64,000 nucleotides of DNA. Origin: Oceaniovalibus sp. ACAM 378 (lineage in GTDB: Bacteria > Pseudomonadota > Alphaproteobacteria > Rhodobacterales > Rhodobacteraceae). A program made the translations under genes and the position numbers. This document shows, in pieces, positions 9,723 through 18,897 of this stretch. Where the stretch lies: assembly GCF_008085915.1 (NCBI RefSeq), contig NZ_VSJK01000007.1, positions 244,404 through 308,403 on the forward strand, read 5' to 3'. The notes beneath the pieces were generated by a model. That model was not told the DNA's origin and ran no database searches. It was given only the letters and a program-made list of their open reading frames with translations. Every line of letters begins with the position of its first letter. Position 1 is the first letter of the stretch.

Positions 9723-10643
9723 CTAGATTTCCGACAGGAACAGGGCGATGTGATCCAGAACATCCCCGGGATGGGAGTACGGCATCGCGTGGGTGGCGCC
9801 GGACACGGTTTCCTGTCGCGCATCGCGCTGCACCTCGGCCAGCCGCCCGATGTTTGAAATCGGGATGACCGTATCGTCCAGTCCCCAGACCGCCAGTGTC
9901 GGCACTCCGGCCGCGCGCACGGCGCGGTGATCAACCCCGATATTTTCGGCCAGCAGGTGGCGCTGGGACGACAGAACCGCCGGCAGGAAGCCGCGCTGCC
10001 GGGTCTGGGCGATCTGCAACGCGGTGAGCGCCGTGTGAGCGCCCTGTCGCAGCTGATGCCGCATGAGGATACCGCCGAGGGTCAGCATGACTGCATCGCC
10101 AAGGACCGGCACACGGCGCAGGGTTTCGGCAAGCCAACCGGCATTGTGGAACAGCCCGGCAGGAGCCAGCAGCACCAGCGCCCCGACCCGTTCGGGCGCG
10201 AGGGCCGTCGCCACAGTGGCGATGGAGCCGCCCATTGAATATCCGACCAGCAGCTCGATCCGCCCGATGTTCTGATCGGCCAGCAGCCCGTTCAGCTGCG
10301 CAAGAAAGAACGCGCGGTCCTGCCGCCCCGGAACCGGATCGGAATATCCGCGCCCGGGAAGATCATAGCACAACACCCGGTAACCGGCCTCTGCCAATCC
10401 TTCGGCGATCGGCCCGTAGATCTGGAGAGGCGTGGTCAGCCCGTGGATGCACACCGCGACCGGCCCCTGATCTGGCCCGATCCAGCGGTAATGCGTGCGC
10501 CCGCCGGGCAGATCGGCGAAATTGCGCGGCTGCTGGTGATCTGACCCCGACGCGCGCAGCGCCTCGCGTGGCGGACGGCGCAGGCGCTCGGCGATCAACG
10601 GGGTAATGAGCAGCGCGCCCAGAACGAGCAGCAGCCAGATCAT
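9723..10643 (-). CDS. Alpha/beta hydrolase, membrane-anchored
   Basis: A 306-residue alpha/beta-hydrolase fold protein of unknown substrate. Residues 1-18 are a hydrophobic N-terminal anchor or uncleaved signal. The nucleophile elbow GYSMGG gives Ser136. WGLDDTVIP supplies the acid Asp and GATHAMPYSHP the His. IHGLTTPLQIY is the oxyanion region. It is the last gene of a minus-strand operon (YaiI, HAD, ornithine cyclodeaminase-like). Its ATG overlaps the stop of a possible tiny upstream frame as ATGA. Confidence 0.88.
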   Translation of the reverse strand: MIWLLLVLGALLITPLIAERLRRPPREALRASGSDHQQPRNFADLPGGRTHYRWIGPDQGPVAVCIHGLTTPLQIYGPIAEGLAEAGYRVLCYDLPGRGYSDPVPGRQDRAFFLAQLNGLLADQNIGRIELLVGYSMGGSIATVATALAPERVGALVLLAPAGLFHNAGWLAETLRRVPVLGDAVMLTLGGILMRHQLRQGAHTALTALQIAQTRQRGFLPAVLSSQRHLLAENIGVDHRAVRAAGVPTLAVWGLDDTVIPISNIGRLAEVQRDARQETVSGATHAMPYSHPGDVLDHIALFLSEI

Positions 10644-10741
10644 TTCAGCCGGACCGGCGGAACCCGGTCGTCGCGCAATCTGGCGTCCGGTTGTATCCGT
10701 TGCCCGGGCAGAAATTGCGAGGGTTCGGGACGTGGTTTCAC
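10640..10741 (-). CDS. Possible 33-residue peptide, translationally coupled
   Basis: A short frame starting with GTG and ending in a TGA that overlaps the ATG of the alpha/beta hydrolase (ATGA). The peptide is proline- and arginine-rich (starts MKPRPEPSQFLPG). The open frame extends upstream for 14 more codons without an ATG. It matches nothing I recognise. The coupling geometry favours translation, but length, start codon and the lack of any recognised relative keep this weak. It may only be untranslated leader. Confidence 0.2.
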   Translation of the reverse strand: MKPRPEPSQFLPGQRIQPDARLRDDRVPPVRLK

Positions 10742-10781
10742 GTTGCAGGGCCGGAAGTCAGGGGCAGACCACTCGGGATCA

Positions 10782-11699
10782 TCATGTCGCCGCGCTCACG
10801 GTATCGAGGATATGGCGCGCCGTCATCAGGTCAAGATGCGCGCCCCCGCCGTTCTTGAACAGGGTGATCTGATCGTCGTCGGTGCGCGCAAAGGTGCCGC
10901 CGGGCAGATCATAAAAATCTGCGCGCACAGCTTCGCGGGTGATGGTTTCGCGATCCAGCGGAATTTTCAACTCGCCGATATGGTCCAGCGTGGTGGCGCG
11001 GCTGTCCACGAAAAGGGCGGCGCGGGTGATCGCGGTATCGTCAGCCTCGCGCATGTCCGGGCGATAGGCGCCGATCAGGTCGATGTGTTGACCGGGGCGC
11101 AACCAGTCGCCCTTCAGGATCGGTTCTGTCGACATGGTTGTGCCGATCACGATGTCGGCGGCGCGCACGGCAGTCTCCAGATCGGACGCGACGCTTGCGC
11201 CCGTGTCATCGGCAAAGCCCCGTGCATTGGCGGCGCTGCGATTCCAAACGGTGAAACGCGCCTTGGGAAACAGGGCGCGGTATGCTGCGAGGACGCCGCG
11301 TGCCTGTGTTCCAGCCCCCATGATGAGGATCGCCTCACTGTCCTTGCGCGCAAGGTGACGCGCGGCCAGCAGACTGTCGCCTGCCGTTTTCCACTTGGTC
11401 ACCAGATGGAAATCAACCAGCGCCGACAGGGTGCCGTCCCCGTCGTCATACAGGTTGACCGCGCCGTTCACCATCGGCTTGCCCGCCTTGGGGTTGCCCG
11501 GAAAGATCGTCGCCGTCTTGACCGCGATACCCAGACCGTCGATCCATGCGGCGCGCGACAGCATGGTGTCCTTGCCGCGATACAGGAAACTGTCGCGGAT
11601 TTCTGCCCTTGGCAGGGCGTGCCCGGCGGCCAGCGCATCGGTCAGCGACAGCCAGTCCAGCGCGGCGTCGCCTTCTGTGAAATCGATATGGCGGATCAT
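10782..11699 (-). CDS. Ornithine cyclodeaminase / mu-crystallin family protein
   Basis: A 305-residue NAD(P)-binding protein of the ornithine cyclodeaminase family, which includes cyclodeaminases, imine reductases and amino acid dehydrogenases. A lysine in AVKTATIFPGNP is the usual substrate contact. ILIMGAGTQARGV is the Rossmann loop, and IDLIGAYRPDMREADD is a conserved family stretch. The true substrate cannot be told from the sequence. It overlaps the HAD phosphatase stop by 4 bases (ATGA) and probably shares its transcript. Confidence 0.88.
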   Translation of the reverse strand: MIRHIDFTEGDAALDWLSLTDALAAGHALPRAEIRDSFLYRGKDTMLSRAAWIDGLGIAVKTATIFPGNPKAGKPMVNGAVNLYDDGDGTLSALVDFHLVTKWKTAGDSLLAARHLARKDSEAILIMGAGTQARGVLAAYRALFPKARFTVWNRSAANARGFADDTGASVASDLETAVRAADIVIGTTMSTEPILKGDWLRPGQHIDLIGAYRPDMREADDTAITRAALFVDSRATTLDHIGELKIPLDRETITREAVRADFYDLPGGTFARTDDDQITLFKNGGGAHLDLMTARHILDTVSAAT

Positions 11700-12319
11700 G
11701 GGGTAGCCTCGGATTGGGTCAGCAGGCCCTCGGCAACCAGCCGGTCGGCCCAGCCAAGGGGGTGGGTGAACAGATGCGTGGCCCAGCCGCGAGCGGCAGC
11801 ACCGGCGATATTTTCAGCGACATCGTCGGTGAACAGCAGGGTTTCGGGCGCCAAGCCACAGTCGGATTCCACATGGGCAAAGATTTCAGGCTCGGGCTTC
11901 AGCATTTTCAGATGGCCCGAAACATACCGCCGGTCAAACTCGTGAAAGAACGGATAGTGTGTCGCAGCCAGATCAAAAGTGTCGATGCCGAAATTGCTCA
12001 GGGCGAAAACCGGGATGCCTTTGGCCCGCAGCGCGCGCAGCAAGTGGACAGAGTGGGGCATTTCCGGGCTGACCATATGGATCCAACTGTCGTGCCAGTC
12101 ACGGATTTCCGCCGCCCATTCCGGATGCCTGTCAGCCAGCGCCATCACAGAGTCGCGGAACGGGGCGCCACGATCGACCGACAGGTTCATCGCATGCAGA
12201 TCGACTTCGGCGAACAGGCGCTTGCGACGATCAGGGCCGATTGTGCCATCGAAATGCCGCTCGGGGTTCCATTCGATCAATACGTTGCCGATGTCGAAGA
12301 TCACGGCGTTAACGGTCAT
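11696..12319 (-). CDS. HAD-superfamily phosphatase, subfamily IA
   Basis: A 207-residue HAD hydrolase. Motif I is FDIGNVL with nucleophile Asp9; the second Asp is Gly11, as in YihX-like members. Motif II is ALSNFG, motif III the Lys in [10 protein letters not shown], motif [11 protein letters not shown]. The cap is a small helical C1 insert. The substrate is unknown, probably a phosphorylated metabolite. Starts and stops overlap by 4 bases with both neighbours, indicating one operon. Confidence 0.9.
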   Translation of the reverse strand: MTVNAVIFDIGNVLIEWNPERHFDGTIGPDRRKRLFAEVDLHAMNLSVDRGAPFRDSVMALADRHPEWAAEIRDWHDSWIHMVSPEMPHSVHLLRALRAKGIPVFALSNFGIDTFDLAATHYPFFHEFDRRYVSGHLKMLKPEPEIFAHVESDCGLAPETLLFTDDVAENIAGAAARGWATHLFTHPLGWADRLVAEGLLTQSEATP

Positions 12320-12768
12320 GTCGCATCCCTTTGTGCCGCGCGCACTGCCCGGTCCAGCGCGTCAAGAAAACGGGACCGGTCGGCCTTTGTAAAGCCTTTC
12401 CCGCTGCCCTGACGAAACGGATCGGCGGCGCGCAGGTCGGTCATCAGATCGCGGGTGGCCAGAACCGTGCCGATGTTGGCGGGGGTCAGCGCCTCGCCGT
12501 TGTGCTTGATCACCCGGGCGCCGTTTTCGACCGCGCGGGCGGCCAGCGGGATATCGTCGGTGACGACCACATCGCCGGCTTTCGCGCGATCGGCGATCCA
12601 CATATCGGCCACATCGGGGCCGTCGGGCACAAATACGGTTTCGACCAGCGGGTTGGCCGAAGGGCGCAACCCGCCATTGCAGACCAGAAACAGTTTCACC
12701 CGCAACCGGGTTGCAACCTGTTCCGCCTCGGTCTTGACCGGGCAGGCGTCGGCATCGACATAGATCAT
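12316..12768 (-). CDS. YaiI/YqxD (DUF188) family protein
   Basis: A 150-residue protein starting [12 protein letters not shown], the hallmark of the YaiI/YqxD family. Its fold resembles PIN-like nucleases, with conserved acidic residues, but its activity is not established. [13 protein letters not shown] and GNGxR-like [14 protein letters not shown] segments are typical. It is the first gene of the minus-strand operon running to the alpha/beta hydrolase. Its start lies immediately after the tandem-repeat array; the only purine-rich string that could act as ribosome site (AAAGGG) is inside the last repeat unit. Confidence 0.9.
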   Translation of the reverse strand: MIYVDADACPVKTEAEQVATRLRVKLFLVCNGGLRPSANPLVETVFVPDGPDVADMWIADRAKAGDVVVTDDIPLAARAVENGARVIKHNGEALTPANIGTVLATRDLMTDLRAADPFRQGSGKGFTKADRSRFLDALDRAVRAAQRDAT

Positions 12769-12776
12769 GTTATCAC

Positions 12777-12950
12777 CACACCCTTTGCTGTGTGACGTTT
12801 AGCGCCACACCCATTTCTGTACGGCGCTCACCGCCAAAGCCCTTGTCGTGTGGCGGCTAGCGCCAAAGCCCTTGTCGTGCGGCGGTTAGCGCCACAACCC
12901 CTGTCGTGCGGCGGTTACCGCCACAACTCCGGTCGTGTGGCGGCTAGCGC
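12777..12950 (+). repeat. Six tandem 29-bp hairpin units repeating the fghA 3' end
   Basis: Six head-to-tail 29-bp units (starts 12777, 12806, 12835, 12864, 12893, 12922), with a partial seventh that is the true fghA 3' end (from 12951). Each holds an inverted repeat like TGTGGCG-gctag-CGCCACA. Read on the minus strand, every unit encodes Trp-Arg-stop: TGG CGN followed by TAG, TAA, TAA, TAG, TGA, TAA in order. The four units nearest fghA read Leu-Trp-Arg-stop, the two farthest Val-Trp-Arg-stop. Because 29 is not a multiple of three, successive copies sit in different frames. Each could fold in mRNA between fghA and yaiI. Confidence 0.9.
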
Positions 12951-13771
12951 CACAACGCCTCGGCATGAAAATCCAGATGATCCTCGATAAATGTCGAGAC
13001 GAAGAAATAGCTGTGATCATACCCCGGTTGCAGCCGCACGGTGCCTTGCTGGCGCCGCTTGGCGATGGCGGTGGACAGGGTATCGATGCGCAGCAGGTCG
13101 TAGAACTGATCCTTGGTTCCGACATCAATCAGCAGCGGCCCGTCAAACCCCCGGTCAGCCATCAGCAGGCTGGCGTCATGCGAGGCCCATGTCGACTCAT
13201 CAGCGCCCAGATAGGCGGTGAACTGTTTGCGGCCCCAATCCGATGCCACCGGATTGCAGATCGGCGAGAACGCCGAAACCGACCGGAACCGCCCCGGCAG
13301 GCCCATGGCCAGAGTCAGCGCCCCGTGCCCGCCCATGGAATGACCGGTGATCGCCTGCCGCGTCATATCCAGCGGAAAGGCCGACAAAGCGTCGGGCAGA
13401 TCGTCGGTGATATAGTCGCGCATGCGGAAGTTTTTCGCCCATGGGTCTTGGGTCGCGTTCACATAGAACCCGGCGCCCTGACCCAGATCATAGGTATCGT
13501 CATCCGCGACACGGTCGCCGCGGGGCGAAGTGTCGGGAAATACCAGCGCGATTCCCTGATCGGCGGCGTGGGCCTGTGCGCCCGCCTTGGTCATCGCGTT
13601 TTCGTGGGTGCAGGTCAGCCCCGAGAGAAACCACAGCACCGGCACCGGCCCGTCCTGTGCCTCGGCGGGCAGGAACAGGCCAAAGGTCATATCGCATCCG
13701 GTGGCGGATGACGCATGGGAGTAAACCCCCTGTACACCGCCGAAACAGGCATTCTCAGAAATCGTCTTCAT
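12944..13771 (-). CDS. fghA: S-formylglutathione hydrolase
   Basis: Hydrolyses S-formylglutathione to formate and glutathione in formaldehyde detoxification, after glutathione-dependent formaldehyde dehydrogenase. Length is 275 residues from MKTISENACFGG; an in-frame ATG seven codons earlier adds a non-conserved tail. An esterase-D-type alpha/beta hydrolase: FLSGLTCTHENAM, nucleophile Ser145 in GHSMGGHG, the Asp near LLIDVGTKDQFY and His in PGYDHSYFF. The partner dehydrogenase gene is not in the window. The last codons (LWR stop) are those duplicated in the tandem array immediately downstream. Confidence 0.95.
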   Translation of the reverse strand: MKTISENACFGGVQGVYSHASSATGCDMTFGLFLPAEAQDGPVPVLWFLSGLTCTHENAMTKAGAQAHAADQGIALVFPDTSPRGDRVADDDTYDLGQGAGFYVNATQDPWAKNFRMRDYITDDLPDALSAFPLDMTRQAITGHSMGGHGALTLAMGLPGRFRSVSAFSPICNPVASDWGRKQFTAYLGADESTWASHDASLLMADRGFDGPLLIDVGTKDQFYDLLRIDTLSTAIAKRRQQGTVRLQPGYDHSYFFVSTFIEDHLDFHAEALWR

Positions 13772-13832
13772 TGCATCCTCCGTTTGATCCATGGCTATCC
13801 CGGCGGAGCTTGCGACACAAGTTCACCCGGGT

Positions 13833-14774
13833 TCACACGGGCGGCAGGCCCCCGGCGATCCAGCCGATCACCAAGGAAAGGGTGACAACCGACAGGGCCG
13901 TGGAAATCAGGATCGACGCAGAAACCCGTTGCGGTGCGACACCATAATGCTGGGCCATAATATAAACATTACCAGCCACAGGCAGAGCGGCGGCCGCCAC
14001 AGCAACCCCGGCGGTAAACGGATCGACCGAAAACAGAACCATCGCGCAAAACGCCACAGCCAAGGGGTGCAGCACAAGTTTGCAGAACGACAGCCAGGCG
14101 GCCACCTGCACGCGTTCCGCCGATTTCGTCGCCAGCGACGCACCGATGGCAAACAGGGCACCGGGCGTGGCTGCCCCGGCGAGAATCGCAAGAAATTCGT
14201 TCACCGGCGCCGGGATTGGCCATTCCATCGCGGACCATGAAAAGCCCAGAACCACCGAAACGATCATCGGATTTCGGATCATCCCCAGCCCTACGGTGCG
14301 CAGAATTCCAAATGCCAATCGCCCGTCGCGGGCACCCGTGATTAGAATAACGATCAGCGAGCCAAAGAAGATCATATCGACGGCAACAATCAACATGACC
14401 GGCCCGATCGCCGCTTCGCCCAGCAGCAAAACCAACATCGGCACGCCCAGAAAGCCAACATTGCCGAGCACGGCGCATTGCGCTTCGATCGCGGCCTCTT
14501 CAACCCCGACCCGCCGCACAACAGCCACCAAGGTGGCCAGCAGATAGACCGCCACCGAAGCCAAAAGATAGGCCTGCATCAGTGACCAGTCGAGAACCTC
14601 CCAGAATGACAGGTTCGCGGAAAAGCGAAACAGCATCGCCGACAAGGCGAAATAGAACACAAATTTTGTAAGATAGGCCGTTGCCTCGGCCGAAAAGAAC
14701 CGTGCGCGTCCGGCCAGATAGCCCAAGGCGATCACGGCAAAGAACGGCAGGGTTTTCAGGAAAATGGCCAGCAT
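13833..14774 (-). CDS. AEC family transporter
   Basis: A 313-residue inner-membrane protein with about ten hydrophobic segments, matching the auxin efflux carrier (AEC/Mem_trans) family of secondary transporters for organic acids or related solutes. It starts MLAIFLKTLPFFAVIALGYL, and GNVGFLGVPMLVLLLGEA carries the family's mid-protein Asn-Gly-Pro pattern. The substrate is unknown. It lies between fghA and dnaJ on the same strand, separated from dnaJ by a strong hairpin, so it is probably transcribed on its own. Confidence 0.88.
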   Translation of the reverse strand: MLAIFLKTLPFFAVIALGYLAGRARFFSAEATAYLTKFVFYFALSAMLFRFSANLSFWEVLDWSLMQAYLLASVAVYLLATLVAVVRRVGVEEAAIEAQCAVLGNVGFLGVPMLVLLLGEAAIGPVMLIVAVDMIFFGSLIVILITGARDGRLAFGILRTVGLGMIRNPMIVSVVLGFSWSAMEWPIPAPVNEFLAILAGAATPGALFAIGASLATKSAERVQVAAWLSFCKLVLHPLAVAFCAMVLFSVDPFTAGVAVAAAALPVAGNVYIMAQHYGVAPQRVSASILISTALSVVTLSLVIGWIAGGLPPV

Positions 14775-14819
14775 TGCGCGTGGCTATACCGCCCGGGTGC
14801 TGCACGCAATACAACCGCA

Positions 14820-14859
14820 CGGGGGTCAGGCAAAGTAATGCCTGCCCCCGCGCGTTTTT
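14820..14859. terminator. Hairpin after dnaJ
   Basis: Arms CGGGGGTCAGGCA and TGCCTGCCCCCG (one bulged base) enclose a 6-base loop between the dnaJ stop and the AEC gene. The T5 run (14855-14859) follows on the plus strand, while on the minus strand (the dnaJ sense) the hairpin is followed only by a T-poor tail. It probably still ends or attenuates the dnaK-dnaJ transcript. Confidence 0.65.
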
Positions 14860-14871
14860 GTCAAAGGCTGG

Positions 14872-16026
14872 TCAGCCCTTCATGCCATCCCAGAAGGTTT
14901 TGACCTTCTTGAAAAAGCCCGAAGACGCAGGATTATTGTCATCGCCCAGCTTGTCGAATTCGCGCAGCAGTTCTTTCTGGCGACCGGTCAGGTTGATCGG
15001 CGTTTCCACCGCCAGTTCGATATACATATCGCCGTGACCACCACCGCGCAGCACCGGCATGCCCTTGCCCCGCAGGCGCATCTGCTTGCCCGACTGGCTG
15101 CCCGCAGGCACCTTCACACGGGATCGCCCGCCATCGATATTCGGTACCTCGATATCACCGCCCAGCGCCGCATCGACGATGGACACCGGCACATGACAGA
15201 ACAGATGCTGGTTCTCGCGCTGGAACAGCGGGTGCTCGGTCACTTCGATAAAGATGTAAAGATCGCCCGTAGGTCCACCACGCAGCCCTGCCTCGCCTTC
15301 GCCCGACAGGCGGATGCGCGTGCCGGTTTCGACCCCGGCAGGGATATTGATGGACAGCGAACGTTCCTTTTGCACCCTTCCCTGACCATGGCAGGTGGCG
15401 CAGGGGTTTTTGATCGTCTGGCCCGCGCCCGAACAGGTGGGGCAGGTCCGCTCGACAGTAAAGAATCCCTGTTGCGCACGCACCTTGCCCATGCCGGAAC
15501 AGGTCGGGCATATCGACGGCTCGGCCCCGCCTTCGGCGCCGCTGCCCTTGCAGGTGGAACAGCCAACGGCAGTGGGCACGCTGATTGTCTTTTGCAGGCC
15601 CCCGTACGCCTCTTCCAGCGAGACGCGCAGGTTATAGCGCAGATCAGAGCCACGCGTAGCGCGTTGACCCCGCGCTCCGCCACGCCCGCCCATCATATCG
15701 CCGAACAGATCGTCGAACACATCCGAGAACGCCGAGGCGAAATCGCCTTGTCCGCCCGCGCCGAAACCGGCGGGCCTTTGGCCACGTCCGCCCATGCCGC
15801 CTTCGAAAGCCGCATGACCATAGCGGTCATAGGCCGCCTTTTTCTCGGCGTCCTTCAGCACTTCATAGGCTTCGTTCGCCTCTTTGAATTGCGCCTCGGC
15901 ATTCGGGTTATCCGAGTTGCGGTCGGGATGAAGTTCTTTCGCCTTCTGGCGGAATCCCTTCTTGATCTCGTCCGCTGACGCTCCTTTGGGTACGCCCAAA
16001 GTGTCGTAGTAATCGCGCTTCGCCAT
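14872..16026 (-). CDS. dnaJ: Chaperone DnaJ
   Basis: Hsp40 co-chaperone that delivers clients to DnaK and stimulates its ATPase. The 384 residues contain an N-terminal J domain with HPD (residues near 33-35), a Gly/Phe-rich linker, a zinc-binding region with four CXXCXGXG repeats ([32 protein letters not shown]) and the C-terminal client-binding domain. It lies downstream of dnaK on the same strand with a perfect stem-loop between them. Confidence 0.98.
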   Translation of the reverse strand: MAKRDYYDTLGVPKGASADEIKKGFRQKAKELHPDRNSDNPNAEAQFKEANEAYEVLKDAEKKAAYDRYGHAAFEGGMGGRGQRPAGFGAGGQGDFASAFSDVFDDLFGDMMGGRGGARGQRATRGSDLRYNLRVSLEEAYGGLQKTISVPTAVGCSTCKGSGAEGGAEPSICPTCSGMGKVRAQQGFFTVERTCPTCSGAGQTIKNPCATCHGQGRVQKERSLSINIPAGVETGTRIRLSGEGEAGLRGGPTGDLYIFIEVTEHPLFQRENQHLFCHVPVSIVDAALGGDIEVPNIDGGRSRVKVPAGSQSGKQMRLRGKGMPVLRGGGHGDMYIELAVETPINLTGRQKELLREFDKLGDDNNPASSGFFKKVKTFWDGMKG

Positions 16027-16053
16027 CCGGTAATGTCCTTCGCAAACGCAGGA

Positions 16054-16077
16054 ACCGGCCTGCCGCTGCAGGCCGGT
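16054..16077 (-). other. Intergenic stem-loop between dnaK and dnaJ
   Basis: A perfect 10-bp inverted repeat (ACCGGCCTGC / GCAGGCCGGT) with a 4-base loop, not followed by a T run on the minus strand. Such hairpins commonly act as partial attenuators or mRNA-end stabilisers, so DnaK would be made in excess of DnaJ. The role here is inferred. Confidence 0.7.
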
Positions 16078-16097
16078 CCAACTTCGTTACAGCGGCC

Positions 16098-18023
16098 TTA
16101 CGACGCGCGCTTGTCGTCGCCCAGATCCTCGAAATCGGCATCGACGATATCTTCGTCGACCGATGAGGGGCCATCGTCACCGCCATCATCGCCATCACCT
16201 TGGCCCGATTTCGACTGCTCGGCCTTATAGATCGCCTCGCCCAGCTTCATCGCTGCCTCGGTCACGTTCTGGATGCCGCCCTTGATCTTGCCAGCATCGT
16301 CGGATTCGAGCTGCTCGTTCAGGTTGGCAATGGCCAGTTCGATCGCTTCGATCGTGGTCGGATCCACCTTGTCTTTATGCTCTTCCATCGCCCTTTCGGT
16401 CGAATGGATCAGCGACTCAGCCTGATTCCTGGCCTCGACCAGTTCACGACGGTCCTTATCGGCCTCGGCATTGTCTTCGGCATCCTGGACCATCTTTTGG
16501 ATGTCCTCGTCCGAAAGACCGCCCGACGCCTGGATCGTGATCTTCTGTTCCTTGTTGGTGCCCTTGTCCTTGGCTCCAACCGAAACGATGCCGTTGGCGT
16601 CGATGTCGAACGTCACCTCGATCTGTGGCAGCCCGCGTGGAGACGGCGGGATGTCTTCAAGGTTGAACTGGCCCAACATCTTGTTGTCTGAGGCCATTTC
16701 ACGCTCGCCCTGGAACACCCGGATCGTCACCGCGTTCTGATTGTCTTCGGCGGTGCTGAAGATCTGCGACTTCTTGGTCGGGATCGTGGTGTTGCGGTCG
16801 ATCAGCCGGGTAAACACGCCACCCAGCGTTTCGATGCCCAGAGACAGCGGCGTCACGTCAAGCAGAACGACGTCTTTCACGTCACCCTGAAGAACGCCGG
16901 CCTGAATCGCGGCACCCATGGCGACCACTTCGTCCGGGTTCACACCCTTGTGCGGCTCTTTGCCGAAGAACTTGGTCACTTCCTCGACGACGCGAGGCAT
17001 GCGGGTCATACCGCCGACCATCACGATCTCGTCGATGTCACCAATCGTAAGCTTGGCATCCTTCAACGCGGCCTGACAGGGCTTGATCGACGCCTTGATC
17101 AGATCTCCGACCAGCGACTCGAGCTTGGCACGGGTCAGTTTCATGACCAAGTGGAGCGGCTGGCCGCCCTTTGGGTCCATGCTGATGAACGGCTGGTTGA
17201 TCTCGGTCTGCGCGCTGGACGAAAGTTCGATCTTGGCCTTTTCGGCAGCTTCCTTGAGCCGCTGAAGCGCCATCTTGTCTTTCGTCAGATCGACGCCGTT
17301 TTCCTTTTTGAACTGTTCAGCCAGGTAATTGACGATCCGCATGTCAAAGTCTTCACCGCCCAGCAGCGTATCGCCGTTGGTCGATTTCACTTCGAACAGA
17401 CCGTCGTCGATTTCCAGGATGGTGACGTCAAACGTACCGCCACCCAGGTCATAGACGGCAATCGTCTTGGTCTCTTTTTTGTCCAGACCATAGGCCAGCG
17501 CAGCCGCAGTCGGCTCGTTGATGATCCGCAGCACCTCAAGACCGGCGATCTTGCCTGCGTCCTTGGTGGCCTGACGCTGGGCGTCGTTGAAATAGGCGGG
17601 TACAGTGATGACCGCCTGGGTCACTTCTTCACCCAGATAGGATTCAGCCGTTTCTTTCATCTTTTGCAGGATGAATGCCGAAATCTGCGACGGTGAATAT
17701 TTTTCACCGCGCACCTCGACCCAGGCGTCGCCGTTCGGGCCGCTGACGAGGTGATAAGGAAAGTTCTTCTTTTCCTTGGTCAGGGCGACGTCGTCGAAAC
17801 GACGACCGATCAGACGCTTGACGGCAAAGATCGTGTTCTCTGCGTTGGTCACGGCCTGCCGCTTGGCGGGTTGGCCGGCCAGACGCTCGTCGTCGGTGAA
17901 CGCGACGATGCTCGGGGTGGTGCGTGCGCCCTCGGAGTTTTCAATCACGCGGGGCTGACTGCCATCCATGATGGCAACGCAGCTATTGGTCGTTCCAAGG
18001 TCGATACCTATGACTTTGGCCAT
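16098..18023 (-). CDS. dnaK: Chaperone DnaK (Hsp70)
   Basis: ATP-dependent Hsp70 chaperone of 641 residues from [17 protein letters not shown]; the longer frame upstream is not conserved. The N-terminal actin-like ATPase domain has the phosphate-1 loop [22 protein letters not shown] and [10 protein letters not shown]. The linker [14 protein letters not shown] leads into the substrate-binding domain and a helical lid ending in an acidic, Gly-rich tail. A sigma-32-type promoter is recognisable about 150 bp upstream. Confidence 0.98.
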   Translation of the reverse strand: MAKVIGIDLGTTNSCVAIMDGSQPRVIENSEGARTTPSIVAFTDDERLAGQPAKRQAVTNAENTIFAVKRLIGRRFDDVALTKEKKNFPYHLVSGPNGDAWVEVRGEKYSPSQISAFILQKMKETAESYLGEEVTQAVITVPAYFNDAQRQATKDAGKIAGLEVLRIINEPTAAALAYGLDKKETKTIAVYDLGGGTFDVTILEIDDGLFEVKSTNGDTLLGGEDFDMRIVNYLAEQFKKENGVDLTKDKMALQRLKEAAEKAKIELSSSAQTEINQPFISMDPKGGQPLHLVMKLTRAKLESLVGDLIKASIKPCQAALKDAKLTIGDIDEIVMVGGMTRMPRVVEEVTKFFGKEPHKGVNPDEVVAMGAAIQAGVLQGDVKDVVLLDVTPLSLGIETLGGVFTRLIDRNTTIPTKKSQIFSTAEDNQNAVTIRVFQGEREMASDNKMLGQFNLEDIPPSPRGLPQIEVTFDIDANGIVSVGAKDKGTNKEQKITIQASGGLSDEDIQKMVQDAEDNAEADKDRRELVEARNQAESLIHSTERAMEEHKDKVDPTTIEAIELAIANLNEQLESDDAGKIKGGIQNVTEAAMKLGEAIYKAEQSKSGQGDGDDGGDDGPSSVDEDIVDADFEDLGDDKRAS

Positions 18024-18174
18024 ATTATGTGGTCCTCTTCTCAGGCGATGTTCATGCGGGGCCACCCGCGGTGCGGCATGTCCCCGGCGATCCCAATGGT
18101 TCTTCCGGGTTCAGGGCCCCCGGCGGCCGTTCAGTGTTGTCGGGAACAGGGTGCCCGTCGTGGTGTCAGGCGGT

Positions 18175-18203
18175 ATATAGGGTTCACATTTCTGTGCTGC
18201 AAG
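18175..18203 (-). promoter_or_regulatory. Sigma-32 (RpoH) heat-shock promoter of dnaK
   Basis: On the minus strand CTTG (18203-18200) is separated by exactly 18 bases from CCTATAT (18181-18175). This fits the alphaproteobacterial heat-shock consensus CTTG-N17/18-CYTATNT. It would give a leader of roughly 145 bases before the dnaK ATG at 18023. Confidence 0.8.
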
Positions 18204-18285
18204 CAGCGAGAACAGGGGAAATGGCTCAAAATGCCGAGTCGTTTCCAAAGATTGCACCAGGTCCGCGGAATGCAGGAGGTTTGTA

Positions 18286-18897
18286 ATGGCTGAACCGGCG
18301 ACACTTACGATTCGCGGTTTTCACATTCACCGGGGCTGGCTGGACCGCGCGGCGCAGGCTGCGGTGCTGGACGATCTGCGGGGCGTCATTGCCGCCGCGC
18401 CTCTGGTTCATCCGGTTACGGCGGGCGGGCGGGCAATGTCGGTCAGGATGACCGCCGCCGGGCGGTTGGGCTGGGTCTCGGACACAAAGGGATACCGGTA
18501 TCAGCCCAATCAACCCGGCGGAGCGCCGTGGCCGCCGATCCCCGAAAGCATCCTGTCGATCTGGCGGGCGCTGGGACCCGGGCGCGCGCCCGATTGCTGC
18601 CTGATCAATTTTTACGGGGCCGGGGCGCGCATGGGTCTGCATCAGGACCGCGACGAGGGCGATTTCAGTTTTCCCGTGATTTCGCTTTCGCTGGGCGATG
18701 AGGGGCTGTTTCGCATGGGCAATGTCGAACGCGGCGGAAAAACCGAGAGTATCTGGCTGTCGTCAGGTGATGTTGTGGTGATGGGTGGCGCGGCACGGTT
18801 GGCACATCACGGGGTGGATCGCATCCGCTTTGGCTCATCCACCCTGTTGCCCCGGGGTGGGCGGGTAAACGTCACCCTGCGGGCGGTTGCGCCCTAA
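18286..18897 (+). CDS. alkB: AlkB-type 2-oxoglutarate/Fe(II) dioxygenase
   Basis: Oxidative DNA/RNA dealkylation enzyme of 203 residues that removes methyl groups such as 1-methyladenine and 3-methylcytosine. The metal-binding HXD is His119-Gln120-Asp121 with the second His in ARLAHHGVDR (174/175). RVNVTLR at the C-terminus holds the 2-oxoglutarate-binding arginines. An AGGAGG ribosome site precedes ATG 18286. It diverges from dnaK and stands alone, without ada or other adaptive-response genes nearby. The stop overlaps the convergent SH3 gene by 4 bases. Confidence 0.92.
   Translation: MAEPATLTIRGFHIHRGWLDRAAQAAVLDDLRGVIAAAPLVHPVTAGGRAMSVRMTAAGRLGWVSDTKGYRYQPNQPGGAPWPPIPESILSIWRALGPGRAPDCCLINFYGAGARMGLHQDRDEGDFSFPVISLSLGDEGLFRMGNVERGGKTESIWLSSGDVVVMGGAARLAHHGVDRIRFGSSTLLPRGGRVNVTLRAVAP

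Noticed and set aside
12777..12950. CRISPR array
   Set aside because: Units are directly contiguous with no spacers and no cas genes nearby; they are tandem repeats of a gene end.
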